64,000 nucleotides of DNA from Thiobacillus sp. 0-1251 (GCA_001899305.1 MKWL01000001.1:62001-126000); one strand, 5' to 3'. Shown: positions 33,561 to 43,206, counted from the first letter of the stretch. The notes: generated by a model not told the origin, from the letters alone. Translations and numbers: made by a program.

Positions 33561-35021
33561 TTATCCGCCGCTGTCCAATTCAAAACTGATCTCGCTGCCA
33601 ACGCCCAGTTCGCTGGAAACGGAAAGCTGGGAACGGTGCTGGACCAGGATGCGCTGGACGATGGCCAGGCCCAGGCCGGTACCGTCCCGGCGCCCGGTGA
33701 CGAAGGGCTTGGTCATGTCCTTGATGAAATCCGGTTGGATGCCGCAGCCGGTGTCGGCCACGGTCACAACGATCTTGCCGCCCCGCCGGGCGGTCCGGAA
33801 GGACAGCAGACCATCGTCCCCCATCGCCTGGACGGCATTCAAGGCCAGGTTCCATACAACCTGGCGAATCTGGTCGTGGTCGAACACGGCCAGGCAGGCG
33901 TCGGGTGGGCATGTCACGGCTACCCGGATGTTTTTTCCGGGCGGCAGGTCCTGGCGCAGCATGCTCGCAATCTCCTCGATCAACGCCGCCAGATTGCCTT
34001 GCGCCGGCTGGGATTCGCGGATCTTGGCGAAATCGAGAAAGTCGCTGAGGATGCGGTTCAGGCGATGGGACTCGTTGTTCAGAATGCCGATCACCTGCGA
34101 CCGGTCTTCGCCCTGTAGCGTGTCGCCGCTCAGCAGGTTGACCGAATTGATTACGGCCGACAGGGGATTGCGGATTTCGTGGGCGATGCTGGCGGACATC
34201 TCCCCCACGCAGGCGAGGCGCTCCGCCTGGGTGCGCTGCCGGTGTTCCCGCAGCGCTTCCTCCGATGCCTGCTTGAGGGAGGTCACCATGTTGTTGAAGG
34301 CAATGGCGAGCATGCCCACCTCGTCGCGCGACGTGATGGGCAGTTGGACATCCAGGTCGCCCTTGCCGATCCGGGCGGTGGCCTCGACCATGTCATGCAG
34401 CTTCCGGGTGGTGGCCAGGGACAGGAGCCAAGCGGCGAAGCTGCCCACGACCAACGCCAGCAGGATGAACAGGGATCCGTCCAGCCAGGTCTTGCGCATG
34501 GCCGAATCCATGCGGGCCGTGGACAAGCCGAGCGTTACGGTGCCGACCGTCTGGCCTTCGATCTGGATGGCTTCCCGCAGGTCGAGCGTGTGGTCGCCGG
34601 GCGCCAGGGGAAAACTGTCGGACTGGTCGATCCGCGGCGGGAGGCGTTTGCCCAACCGGTCCGGCAACGTGGTGCCGAGGATATAGCCGCGCGAATCGGC
34701 GATTTCGCAATACGCCACATCGGGCTGGCGTTCCACCTTCTGGATGATTTCCGCCAGGGCGCCCAGGTCTTCAGTCAGCACGGTATTGGTGGAGGCCACG
34801 GCGGTCATGGAGATCAGGACGCGGCTCCGGTTCAGGAGTTCAAGCTCGATGCGGTCAGACTGCTCATGGACCGCGGCGGCGGCGAAGATGCCCATCAGGA
34901 CCACGTGCACCAGCGCCACCGACAGGATCAGGCGAAAGCGGAGCGTCTGGAACAAGGCCGTGCGCAATGGCGCGCTGCCCGTGAGCGGCGCGGCAAGACC
35001 GGGGGGCGCCACGACACTCAT
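33561..35021 (-). CDS. membrane sensor histidine kinase
   Basis: A 486-residue kinase with two transmembrane helices (about 28-50 and 182-205) enclosing a periplasmic sensor region, then a HAMP linker, the dimerisation/phosphoacceptor H-box 'SIAHEIRNPLSAV' and the ATPase domain (N box 'NLALNAVQAM', G boxes 'DTGCGIQ' and 'GTGLGLAIV'). Its start overlaps the stop of the PhnD-like gene (ATGA), and it runs into the NtrC-type regulator 2 bp later. The three genes look like one signalling unit in which the periplasmic protein senses the substrate. Confidence 0.93.
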   Translation of the reverse strand: MSVVAPPGLAAPLTGSAPLRTALFQTLRFRLILSVALVHVVLMGIFAAAAVHEQSDRIELELLNRSRVLISMTAVASTNTVLTEDLGALAEIIQKVERQPDVAYCEIADSRGYILGTTLPDRLGKRLPPRIDQSDSFPLAPGDHTLDLREAIQIEGQTVGTVTLGLSTARMDSAMRKTWLDGSLFILLALVVGSFAAWLLSLATTRKLHDMVEATARIGKGDLDVQLPITSRDEVGMLAIAFNNMVTSLKQASEEALREHRQRTQAERLACVGEMSASIAHEIRNPLSAVINSVNLLSGDTLQGEDRSQVIGILNNESHRLNRILSDFLDFAKIRESQPAQGNLAALIEEIASMLRQDLPPGKNIRVAVTCPPDACLAVFDHDQIRQVVWNLALNAVQAMGDDGLLSFRTARRGGKIVVTVADTGCGIQPDFIKDMTKPFVTGRRDGTGLGLAIVQRILVQHRSQLSVSSELGVGSEISFELDSGG

Positions 35022-35881
35022 TCTTCGCCGACCTTTTCATATTCCCGGTCGTTGGCGGCCACGAATCCCTGGGGCAGCGCCATGCCGCCCAGGATGGCCT
35101 GACCGCGAGGCGTTTGACCCAGTTCGGTCAGCACCGCCACGATGGCTTCGGTATCGGCCGGCGGCATGTCGTTGCGCACCGCGATGGGCATCTGTGGTTC
35201 CGGGGGCGTTTCAGCGATCACCCGCAAATCGTTGCGCACGTCCTTGGGCATGGAACGCAGGGAAGGCTTCCAGGTGCCGGCCATATCCACCAGGCCCGAG
35301 TACAGCGCCATCAGGGCGGAATCCTGGGAGCCGAAGTATTTGACCTGGAACCTTCGATCCACGTCGATTCCCAGTCGAGACAGATAGCGTCGGGTCATGA
35401 CCGTGGCCGCGTAGGCGCCGGGGTCGGGAAAGCCGATACGGAGTCGGGGCGGCAACTGGGCCGGGTCCAGCTCCTTGAGCGGGCTGTCCCGGCGCACGAC
35501 GAGAATGCCGGTGAAGGGCTCCCCGCCTACCTTGGCAACCACATGGTAGCCATGCGCCAAGGCGCGCGAACACAGCAGGGGATTCAGATAGAGAATGTCG
35601 TAGTTTTTTTCCGAGACCCGGGTCATGAAGGCGGAAAAACTGGGAGCGGTGACGAATTGCACCGGTCGTCCCAGGCGCTCGCTCAGGGCTTCCGCCAAAG
35701 GCAGGAACATGACGGCCAGCTTGTTCGGGCTCTGCAGGGGCAGCACCCCCAGGCGGTAGACGCCCTGATCGGCGCTCGACGACGGCGTGCCGAACAGCAT
35801 GAACAGGGCCACGAGCGCGCTGCGGACTGTCGCACCGGCGCGCCCGCGGGAGACAAAAAGGAGAGGGCTGCATTTACCCAT
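35018..35881 (-). CDS. PhnD-like periplasmic binding protein of the two-component system
   Basis: A 287-residue exported protein. The leader includes 'SALVALFMLFGTPSSSA', and the mature part is a phosphate/phosphonate-binding PhnD-like fold ('YRLGVLPLQSPNKLAVMFLP', 'VKYFGSQDSALMALYSGLVD'). Similar PhnD-like domains occur as the sensor part of tetrathionate and thiosulfate two-component systems (TtrS type), so here it probably binds a sulfur oxyanion and signals to the kinase encoded next. The start is uncertain: ATG 35881 was chosen, with a TTG at 35890 and a later GTG as alternatives. Confidence 0.8.
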   Translation of the reverse strand: MGKCSPLLFVSRGRAGATVRSALVALFMLFGTPSSSADQGVYRLGVLPLQSPNKLAVMFLPLAEALSERLGRPVQFVTAPSFSAFMTRVSEKNYDILYLNPLLCSRALAHGYHVVAKVGGEPFTGILVVRRDSPLKELDPAQLPPRLRIGFPDPGAYAATVMTRRYLSRLGIDVDRRFQVKYFGSQDSALMALYSGLVDMAGTWKPSLRSMPKDVRNDLRVIAETPPEPQMPIAVRNDMPPADTEAIVAVLTELGQTPRGQAILGGMALPQGFVAANDREYEKVGEE

Positions 35882-35966
35882 GGCGCTCAATGGTATCCGA
35901 GTGGCATCGACAGGTTAATGCGCCCGGAGGCCACAAGGATCGAGCCATCCGCGAAAGGCATACGCG

Positions 35967-38693
35967 TCAATGGGCGCGTTCCCAGTTGGGACCGACGCCC
36001 AGCTTGGCATCGAGCACGACCTTGAGTTGGGCAACGCCGCACATGAGCGCTGGGAGCACTTCGCAGATCGCGTTGCGTTCCGCCTCCGGCACTTCGAGAA
36101 TCAGTTCATCATGCACTTGCATGATCAGCTTGGTTTGCATGCCCTGTCTGTCGAGGTGATTCTGTACCGCGATCATCGCCAGCTTGATGAGGTCGGCGGC
36201 AGTGCCCTGCATCGGTGCGTTGATGGCGGCGCGTTCGGCGCCCTGGCGGCGCGCCGGGTTCTTCGCGTTGATCTCCGGCAGGTACAGCCGACGTCCGAAC
36301 ACGGTCTCGACGTAGCCCTGGCTGCGCGCGGTCTCGCGCGTGCGCTGCATGTAGTCGGCCACCCCGGGGTAGCGCGCGAAGTAGCGGTCGATGTAGGTCT
36401 GGGCGGCGGCACGCTCGAGGTTGAGTTGGCTGGCCAGACCGAATGCCGACATGCCATAGATGAGCCCGAAGTTGATGACCTTGGCCATTCGCCGCTGGTC
36501 GGCGCTGACGTCGTCGAGCGGTACGCCGAAGACTTCGGCGGCGGTGGCGGTGTGGATGTCGCGGTCCTCGGCGAAGGCGGTCAGCAAGCCGGCGTCGTCG
36601 GACAGGTGCGCCATGATGCGCAACTCGATCTGCGAATAGTCGGCGGACACCAGCACGTGTCCGGGCGGCGCGATGAAGGCCTCGCGGATGCGGCGGCCCT
36701 CGGCGGTGCGCGCGGGAATGTTCTGCAGGTTAGGGTCGGAACTCGCCAGCCGGCCGGTCACCGCAGTGGCCTGCGAATAGCTAGTATGCACGCGTCCGGT
36801 GCGTGCATCGATCATCTGCGGCAGTTTGTCGGTGTAGGTCGACTTCAGCTTGGCCATGCCCCGATAGTCGAGGATCGCGCGTGCGATGGGGTGGTCGAGC
36901 GCGAGCTGCTCCAGGGTTTCCTCGTCGGTGGAGGGCGCGCCGCTGGGCGTTTTCTTGACGACCGGCAGGCCTTTTTGCGTGAACAGGATGTCACCGATCT
37001 GCTTGGGCGAACCGAGGTTGAACGGCTGGCCGGCCTCCTGGTAGGCACGCTGCTCCAGCTCCAGCATCTTGCGGCCAAGTTCGCCGCTCTGGGCGGCGAG
37101 CAGGGTGCGGTCGATCAGCACGCCGGTGCGCTCCATGCGGAACAGGATTTCCGCCACCGGCAACTCGATGTGACGGTAGACGAATCCCAGCTTGTCGGAC
37201 GCCTCGATCTGTGGCGCCAATGCATCGCGCACGCGCAGCGTGACGTCGGCATCCTCTGCGGCGTATTCGCTGGCACGTTCGATGGCCACCTGTTCGAAAC
37301 CGATGCGTGCCGCACCCTTGCCGGTGACGTCGTCATAGCTGATCGTTTCCAGCCCGAGGTGACGTGACGCCAGGTTGCCGAGCTCGTGCGACTGATGGGC
37401 TTCGATCACATAGGACTGCAGCAGCGTGTCGTCGATCACGCCGCCGAGCACGATGCCGACGTTGGCAAACACGTGACGGTCGTACTTGAGATGCTGGCCG
37501 ATGATTTTCGGTTCACGGTTTTCCAGCAAGGGTTTCAGCCTGGCCAGGGCGGCGTCGCGATCCAGTTGCGCGGGCGCGCCGGCGTAGTGGTGTGCCAGCG
37601 GCAGGTAGGCCGCCTCGCCATGTGCCGTGGCGAACGAGATGCCGACCAGTTCGGCCTGCATGGCATCGAGGCTGGTGGTTTCGGTGTCGAGCGCAAACGT
37701 CGGTGCCGAACTCAGCTTGGCGATCCAGGTGTCGAGCTGAGTTTCCGTGAGGAGGGTTTCGTAGTGGGCGCGGTGGTTGCCGCTGCTGTCCTGTTCGGGG
37801 ATATCGGGGTTCGCCGTCGCAGCGGCGTCGAGTTCGCGCAACCAGGTCCGGAACTCGTAGCGCTCGAACAGCGGCCGCAGCACGCCGGTATCGCGCGGTT
37901 TCAGGACGAGATCGTCGAAATCGAAAGGCAGGTCGACGTCGGTCTTGATCGTGATCAGCACGCGTGCCTGCGGCAGCCAGTCGCGGGCAGCGCGCAGGTT
38001 GTCGCCGACCACGCCCTTGATCTCGTCGGCGTGCGCCATCAGGTTGTCGAGCGTGCCGTATTCGGTCAGCCATTTCACCGCGGTCTTGGGGCCGCATTTG
38101 GCGACGCCGGGCACGTTGTCGACCGCATCGCCGACCAGCGTGAGGTAATCGATGATGCGTTCGGGCGGCACGCCGAACTTGGCGGCGACACCGGCCTCGT
38201 CGAGCGTCTCGGCGCTCATGGTGTTGACCAGCGTCACATGGTCGTCGACCAGCTGGGCCATGTCCTTGTCGCCGGTGGAAACGATGCTGTGGATCCCCTT
38301 CCGCTCGGCGTGATGCACCAGTGTGCCGATCACGTCGTCGGCCTCGACGCCGTCGATGACGACAAGCGGCCAGCCTTCGGCGCGGATCGCTTCGTGCAGC
38401 GGTTCGATCTGGCTGCGCAGGTCGTCCGGCATGGGCGGGCGATGCTCCTTGTAGGCCGGATACAGCTCGTCGCGGAAGGTCTTGCCCTTCGCGTCGAACA
38501 CGCAGGCGATATAATCGGCCGCATGGTCCTTCCGCAGCTTGTGCAGCATGGAGAGCACGCCCTTGATCGCATTGGTCGGCTCGCCTGCCGAGTTGCGCAG
38601 GTCGGGCAGCGCGTGGAACGCGCGATACAGGTAGGACGAGCCGTCCACCAACAGCAGGATTTTTCTTGGCTGGCTTACATTAGAATCGTTCAC
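35967..38693 (-). CDS. polA: DNA polymerase I
   Basis: A 908-residue polymerase with all three domains. The N-terminal 5'-nuclease begins 'KILLLVDGSSYLYRAFHALP' (with 'STGDKDMAQLVDDHV'), the 3'-5' exonuclease carries 'FALDTETTSLDAMQAEL', and the polymerase domain has motif A 'LVSADYSQIELRIMAHLS', the O-helix 'RRMAKVINFGLIYGMSAFGL' and motif C 'MQVHDELILEV'. The proofreading acidic residues are present, so that activity is probably intact. The start is taken as GTG 38693; the frame stays open further upstream into the divergent LOG gene without support. Confidence 0.96.
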   Translation of the reverse strand: MNDSNVSQPRKILLLVDGSSYLYRAFHALPDLRNSAGEPTNAIKGVLSMLHKLRKDHAADYIACVFDAKGKTFRDELYPAYKEHRPPMPDDLRSQIEPLHEAIRAEGWPLVVIDGVEADDVIGTLVHHAERKGIHSIVSTGDKDMAQLVDDHVTLVNTMSAETLDEAGVAAKFGVPPERIIDYLTLVGDAVDNVPGVAKCGPKTAVKWLTEYGTLDNLMAHADEIKGVVGDNLRAARDWLPQARVLITIKTDVDLPFDFDDLVLKPRDTGVLRPLFERYEFRTWLRELDAAATANPDIPEQDSSGNHRAHYETLLTETQLDTWIAKLSSAPTFALDTETTSLDAMQAELVGISFATAHGEAAYLPLAHHYAGAPAQLDRDAALARLKPLLENREPKIIGQHLKYDRHVFANVGIVLGGVIDDTLLQSYVIEAHQSHELGNLASRHLGLETISYDDVTGKGAARIGFEQVAIERASEYAAEDADVTLRVRDALAPQIEASDKLGFVYRHIELPVAEILFRMERTGVLIDRTLLAAQSGELGRKMLELEQRAYQEAGQPFNLGSPKQIGDILFTQKGLPVVKKTPSGAPSTDEETLEQLALDHPIARAILDYRGMAKLKSTYTDKLPQMIDARTGRVHTSYSQATAVTGRLASSDPNLQNIPARTAEGRRIREAFIAPPGHVLVSADYSQIELRIMAHLSDDAGLLTAFAEDRDIHTATAAEVFGVPLDDVSADQRRMAKVINFGLIYGMSAFGLASQLNLERAAAQTYIDRYFARYPGVADYMQRTRETARSQGYVETVFGRRLYLPEINAKNPARRQGAERAAINAPMQGTAADLIKLAMIAVQNHLDRQGMQTKLIMQVHDELILEVPEAERNAICEVLPALMCGVAQLKVVLDAKLGVGPNWERAH

Positions 38694-38706
38694 GAGGCGC
38701 TCGAAA

Positions 38707-39435
38707 ATGCACTTGGAAAAATTGCCCGCCGCCGCTGACCCGGGGCGCACCGCCGAGATCGACTACTCGGCACGCGAGTCATGGCGGATGCTGGGAATTA
38801 TGGCAGAGTTCGTCGAGGCGACCGAACGGCTGGCGTTCATCCGCCCGGCCGTGTCGATTTTCGGCAGCGCCCGCACGCCGCCCGACCACGCGTATTACAT
38901 GTTGACCGAAGTCATCGCGCGCAAACTGTCCGACGCCGGCTTCTCGGTCATTTCTGGTGGCGGCCCCGGCATCATGGAAGCCGCCAACAAGGGAGCCTAC
39001 TTCGGCAAGTCGCCCAGCGTCGGCCTCAATATCCAGCTGCCGCACGAACAGAGTGCGAACACCTACCAGGACATCAGCCAGACCTTTCAGCATTTTTTCG
39101 CGCGCAAGGTCATGTTCGTCAAGTTCGCCGCCGCCTATGTCGTCATGCCGGGTGGTTATGGCACGCTGGACGAACTGAGCGAGGCGCTCACGCTGGTGCA
39201 GACCGGCAAGATCGCGCGCATTCCCATCATCCTGGTGGGTTCGAAGTTCTGGGCGGGGCTGGTCGACTGGGTGAAAGGCCGGCTGGTGGAAGAAGGCATG
39301 ATTTCCCCGGAGGATGTCGACCTGATGCATGTCATCGACGACCCCGAACAGGTGGTCGACGCCATTTTCGGCCACTATGAAAAACGCGGCTTCATCCCGT
39401 CGTTGGCCGAGCGCGATATCCAGTTCAATCTGTAA
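38707..39435 (+). CDS. LOG-family nucleotide 5'-monophosphate phosphoribohydrolase
   Basis: A 242-residue Rossmann-fold protein with both LOG signatures: 'SGGGPGIMEAANKGAYFG' and 'VVMPGGYGTLDELSEAL' (PGGxGTxxE). LOG enzymes cleave cytokinin nucleotides or purine monophosphates to the base; the natural bacterial substrate is often unclear. It is longer at the N-terminus than plant LOG. It diverges from polA and lies upstream of a DUF2782 gene. Confidence 0.88.
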   Translation: MHLEKLPAAADPGRTAEIDYSARESWRMLGIMAEFVEATERLAFIRPAVSIFGSARTPPDHAYYMLTEVIARKLSDAGFSVISGGGPGIMEAANKGAYFGKSPSVGLNIQLPHEQSANTYQDISQTFQHFFARKVMFVKFAAAYVVMPGGYGTLDELSEALTLVQTGKIARIPIILVGSKFWAGLVDWVKGRLVEEGMISPEDVDLMHVIDDPEQVVDAIFGHYEKRGFIPSLAERDIQFNL

Positions 39436-39491
39436 TTGATGTGCCCGTTCGTTTTAAATCCATTCTGTTTGCCTTGATTCCGGAGCCTGCC

Positions 39492-39818
39492 ATGCGTTAT
39501 TCCGTTTTGTTGTTGACCCTGCTGTTGAGCGGCCTGGCTGTCGCCGCCGGCCCGTCCGACCGGCCGCCCGGGCTCACGCCCGTCCCCGACGGCCCACCGG
39601 GCCCCGGCGATGCGCCACCCGTGACCATCAAGCCGAGCAGCCAGGGTGGGCGCGTGATCGAATATCGCGCCCACGGCAAGCTTTATATGCTGAAAGTCAT
39701 TCCCAAGGTCGGCAAGCCGTATTACCTCATCGATGAAAAGGGCGACGGCCAGTTTGCCCGCCAGGACAGCCTCGATTCCGGGATGCGGCCGCCGATGTGG
39801 GTGATCAAGGAATGGTGA
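39492..39818 (+). CDS. DUF2782 exported protein
   Basis: A 108-residue protein with a signal peptide ('MRYSVLLLTLLLSGLAVAAG'), a Pro/Gly-rich stretch and a C-terminal beta-rich domain ('YRAHGKLYMLKVIPKVGKPY', 'MRPPMWVIKEW'). This is the DUF2782 pattern, a family usually found beside polA in Betaproteobacteria and of unknown function. ATG 39492 is chosen for the signal peptide. Confidence 0.82.
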   Translation: MRYSVLLLTLLLSGLAVAAGPSDRPPGLTPVPDGPPGPGDAPPVTIKPSSQGGRVIEYRAHGKLYMLKVIPKVGKPYYLIDEKGDGQFARQDSLDSGMRPPMWVIKEW

Positions 39819-39866
39819 TCACGGCGTTCTGAATCTTTGCATGCGGCGTCGGTTAAAATCGGCCGC

Positions 39867-40646
39867 ATGAATACTGCTTCCGATCAAGACGTCCCGCGCA
39901 AGGTCGCGGCCAGCCAGGGTTTCCAGTGGGTGGTCGCGGGCTTCCGCCTGTACCGAAAAAATCCCCTGTTGTTGTCGGCCGCGTTCGGCTTGATGTTCGG
40001 CGCGATCATGGGGCTCGGCCTCATCCCGCTGGTGGGCGGTTCGCTGTCGGATCTGGCCTCGCCCTTGATGGTGGCAGGCTTCATGGCGGCGTATCGCGCA
40101 CTCGATCGGAGCAAGGAACTCGAGTTGCCGCATTTCCTGGCGGGGGTGCGCGGACCGGTGATTCCGCTGATGACGGTTGGTGCAGTGCAGCTGCTGGGTG
40201 CGCTGGTGATCGGCCAGATCATGCTTGCCATGGGCTTCGACCCGCAGACCGTGATGGACACCGCCAAAGGCGGCAAGGCCTCGCCGGCCGAGATGCAGGC
40301 CATGATGAATCAGGCGCTGCCTGCCGTGCTGGTCGGCATGGCGCTGTTTGTCCCGCTGATCATGGCCACCTGGTTCGCTCCCGCGCTGATCCTGTTCGGT
40401 GGCGCCCGCCCGGCCACCGCGCTGGGCGTGAGCCTCAAGGCCGTTGCCCGCAACTGGCTGGCGATGCTGACCAACAGTATCGCGCTCGGCCTGCTGTTGT
40501 TCATCGCCGCGCTGGTGCCGCTGCTGCTCGGCCTGCTGGTTGCGATGCCGGTGCTGTTCGGTTCGCTGTATGCCTCGTACCAGGCGATTTTCGCGGTATG
40601 GGCAGACGATACCGCACCGGTTCAGGCAGGCGACAGTTTGGCGTAG
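39867..40646 (+). CDS. BPSS1780-type integral membrane protein
   Basis: A 259-residue protein with about six hydrophobic segments. The N-terminal motif 'ASQGFQWVVAGFRLYRKNPL' and the polytopic layout match a family annotated as BPSS1780-like in Betaproteobacteria, function unknown. The middle loop is Lys/Met-rich ('KGGKASPAEMQAMMNQALP'). Its 3' end overlaps the convergent uvrD gene by 25 bp. ATG 39867 is chosen over an upstream in-frame ATG because the family starts here. Confidence 0.78.
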   Translation: MNTASDQDVPRKVAASQGFQWVVAGFRLYRKNPLLLSAAFGLMFGAIMGLGLIPLVGGSLSDLASPLMVAGFMAAYRALDRSKELELPHFLAGVRGPVIPLMTVGAVQLLGALVIGQIMLAMGFDPQTVMDTAKGGKASPAEMQAMMNQALPAVLVGMALFVPLIMATWFAPALILFGGARPATALGVSLKAVARNWLAMLTNSIALGLLLFIAALVPLLLGLLVAMPVLFGSLYASYQAIFAVWADDTAPVQAGDSLA

Positions 40647-42811
40647 GCCAACGCGAGCCACTTCGTCCCGGCGTCGCGAAATTTCACCTGTACCCGTGCG
40701 TCCGCGCCGCGCCCTTCGAAATCGATGATGATGCCGGTACCGAATTTGGCGTGGGCGACGCTTTGCCCCACCTTGTAGCCGGTGTCGTTGCCCGGGGCTG
40801 GCGTGCCATAGCGACCGGTGGTCTGCTGGACGCCTGACGGATAGGCGGAATCGCGGCGATTGAGGTTGAGCAGGACCTGTTCCGGCAGTTCGTCGAGAAA
40901 ACGCGACGGCAGGCTGTAGCGGATCTGCCCATGCAGCATGCGCGACTGCGCGTGCGACAGGTACAGGCGCCGCCGCGCGCGGGTGATCGCCACGTACATC
41001 AGCCGCCGTTCCTCTTCCAGGCCGTTCTCTTCATGGGCGCTCTGCTCGTGCGGAAACAGGCTTTCCTCCAGCCCGGTGATGAACACCGCGTGGAATTCCA
41101 GTCCCTTGGCGGCATGGACCGTCATCAGCTGCAGCGCGTCGTGCCCGGCGCCGGCCTGGTGTTCTCCGGCTTCCAGCGCGGCGTGGGCGAGAAAACGATC
41201 CAGTTCGGACGGCGCCTCGGTTGGAACAGAACCGTCCGGTGTTGCTTCGGGCACATCCGAAAGCCCGCCTTCTTCCGAAAACAATGCAGCGGCGTTGATC
41301 AGTTCGTTGAGGTTTTCCAGGCGATCGGCGCCGTCCTTGTCGGCACGGTAGTAATCCGCCAGGCCGCTGGCCTCGATGACATGGTCGATCACCTCGGCCA
41401 GCGGCAGATCGGCAGTGGCCTGCTTGATTTCCTCGATCAGCTTGGCGAAGCCGGCGACCTTGCCGCTGCTGGTGCACGCAGCCTGCCACAGGCTGCTGCC
41501 CGAACGCGCGGCGTGGTCGGCGAGCTGTTCCAGCGTGCGCGCGCCGATGCCGCGTGCGGGAAAGTTGACCACGCGCAGGAAGGCGCCGTCGTCTTCCGGG
41601 TTGGTCAGGAGACGCAGGTAGGCCAGCGCGTGCTTGATTTCCTGGCGTTCGAAAAAGCGCAGGCCGCCGTACACGCGATACGGCACGTGGGCGGAGAACA
41701 GCGCGTGTTCCAGTACCCGTGACTGCGCGTTGGAACGATACAGTAGCGCCACGTCGCTTAGCGCTACGCCCTCGCGGTTGAGCGCCTTCACCTCGTCGAC
41801 GACGAAGCTCGCCTCGTCCTGATCGGAGTACGCCTCGAAGATGCGGATCGGCTCGCCTTCGCCTTCCGCCGTCCACAGGTTCTTGCCGAGGCGGTGGGCG
41901 TTCTGCGAGATCAGTGTGTTGGCGGCGGTGAGGATGTGGCCGTGGCTGCGGTAGTTCTGCTCCAGCTTGATGACGTTGCCGTGCGCGAACTCACGCTCGA
42001 ACTCGGCCATGTTGGCGGTGTTGGCGCCGCGAAAGGCGTAGATCGACTGGTCGTCGTCACCGACCGCGAACAAGGCGGTGTGCGGGCCGGCGAACAGCTT
42101 CAGCCAGCGGTACTGCAGCGTGTTGGTGTCCTGGAATTCGTCGATCAGGATGTGCTTGAAACGGTCGCGGTAATGCTGGCGCAGCGGCTCGTTGCGGTAC
42201 AGGAGCTCATAGGAACGCAGCAGCAGCTCGGGAAAATCCGCCACGCCCTCGCGCTGGCATTGCGCGTCGTAGGCCTCGAACAGTTCGGCCATGCGCATCG
42301 AGTATTCGTCGAAGGCCTCGGCGTCGCGCGCCCGCCGGCCGGCTTCTTTGTGGCTGTTGATGAACCACTGCACTTTTTTCGGCTCGTATTTCTCGGTGTC
42401 GACGTTCATCGTCTTCATCAACCGCTTGATCGCCGACAGCTGGTCCGAACTGTCCAGGATCTGGAACGACTGCGGCAGCCCCGCCTCGCGCCAGTGCGTG
42501 CGCAGCAGCCGGTTGGCCAGCCCGTGGAAGGTGCCGACCCACATCCCGCGTGTGTTGATCGGCAGCATGGCCGAGATGCGGGTGAGCATTTCCTTCGCCG
42601 CCTTGTTGGTGAAGGTCACCGCGAGGATGCCGTGCGGCGACACCTGGCCGGTCTGGATCAGCCACACGATGCGTGTGGTCAACACCCGCGTCTTGCCCGA
42701 GCCGGCGCCTGCCAGAATCAGCGCAGATTCGTGCGGCAGTGTCACCGCAGCGCGCTGTTCGGGATTGAGGCTTTCCAGCAGATGCTTGTGCCCTTCAGGG
42801 GAGGCGGACAT
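40622..42811 (-). CDS. uvrD: UvrD-type superfamily 1 DNA helicase
   Basis: A 729-residue 3'-5' helicase. Motif I 'LILAGAGSGKTRVLTTRI', motif II 'HILIDEFQDTNTLQYRWLK', motif III 'VGDDDQSIYAFRGA', motif V/VI 'MTVHAAKGLEFHAVFITGLE' and 'YVAITRARRRLYLSHA' are all present. It unwinds DNA in nucleotide excision and mismatch repair and removes RecA. The C-terminal part carries a Tudor-like RNA-polymerase-binding segment ('KVGQSVAHAKFGTGIIIDFE'), typical of UvrD/PcrA. It converges on the BPSS1780-type gene with an overlap. Confidence 0.95.
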   Translation of the reverse strand: MSASPEGHKHLLESLNPEQRAAVTLPHESALILAGAGSGKTRVLTTRIVWLIQTGQVSPHGILAVTFTNKAAKEMLTRISAMLPINTRGMWVGTFHGLANRLLRTHWREAGLPQSFQILDSSDQLSAIKRLMKTMNVDTEKYEPKKVQWFINSHKEAGRRARDAEAFDEYSMRMAELFEAYDAQCQREGVADFPELLLRSYELLYRNEPLRQHYRDRFKHILIDEFQDTNTLQYRWLKLFAGPHTALFAVGDDDQSIYAFRGANTANMAEFEREFAHGNVIKLEQNYRSHGHILTAANTLISQNAHRLGKNLWTAEGEGEPIRIFEAYSDQDEASFVVDEVKALNREGVALSDVALLYRSNAQSRVLEHALFSAHVPYRVYGGLRFFERQEIKHALAYLRLLTNPEDDGAFLRVVNFPARGIGARTLEQLADHAARSGSSLWQAACTSSGKVAGFAKLIEEIKQATADLPLAEVIDHVIEASGLADYYRADKDGADRLENLNELINAAALFSEEGGLSDVPEATPDGSVPTEAPSELDRFLAHAALEAGEHQAGAGHDALQLMTVHAAKGLEFHAVFITGLEESLFPHEQSAHEENGLEEERRLMYVAITRARRRLYLSHAQSRMLHGQIRYSLPSRFLDELPEQVLLNLNRRDSAYPSGVQQTTGRYGTPAPGNDTGYKVGQSVAHAKFGTGIIIDFEGRGADARVQVKFRDAGTKWLALAYAKLSPA

Positions 42812-42858
42812 ACGGGGGTAAAATCAGACAGTCAATCGCAGATTATAAAGGTCTACAG

Positions 42859-43110
42859 ATGGTGAAAATTTTGTTTTTTGGCGATCTCGTGGACACGCTT
42901 GGCATGGTGTCAGATGAGATCGCCCTGCCGCCCGACGTGACCGACGTCGAGCGCCTGTTGTTCGTGTTGTCCCAGCGCGGAGAAATATGGAAAAAAATGC
43001 TGCTTGGCAATCCCAAGCTGAACGTCACGATCAACAAGCAGTTCGTTGAAAAATCGTCGCCCGTCAAGGACGGAGACGAGGTCGCCCTGGTCGGGTTCGC
43101 GATGATCTGA
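42859..43110 (+). CDS. MoaD/ThiS-like beta-grasp protein lacking the C-terminal GG
   Basis: An 83-residue protein with the beta-grasp fold pattern of MoaD: 'MVKILFFGDLVDTLGMVSDE', 'LLGNPKLNVTINKQFVE' and 'VKDGDEVALVGFAMI' at the end. MoaD and ThiS end in GG, which is thiocarboxylated; here the chain stops at AMI and no nearby frame restores GG. It may be a non-sulfurtransfer relative or a degenerate copy. No moa or thi genes are adjacent. It stands alone between uvrD (divergent) and the GGDEF/EAL gene. Confidence 0.75.
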   Translation: MVKILFFGDLVDTLGMVSDEIALPPDVTDVERLLFVLSQRGEIWKKMLLGNPKLNVTINKQFVEKSSPVKDGDEVALVGFAMI

Positions 43111-43206
43111 ATGCGCGGCCCCGGTTTGCCGTCGCCTGTGCGGAAAGACCGACTATGATGTGGCAGTTGGATCGCGTTACAACACGATTACCGAGGATCC
43201 TTGTTC

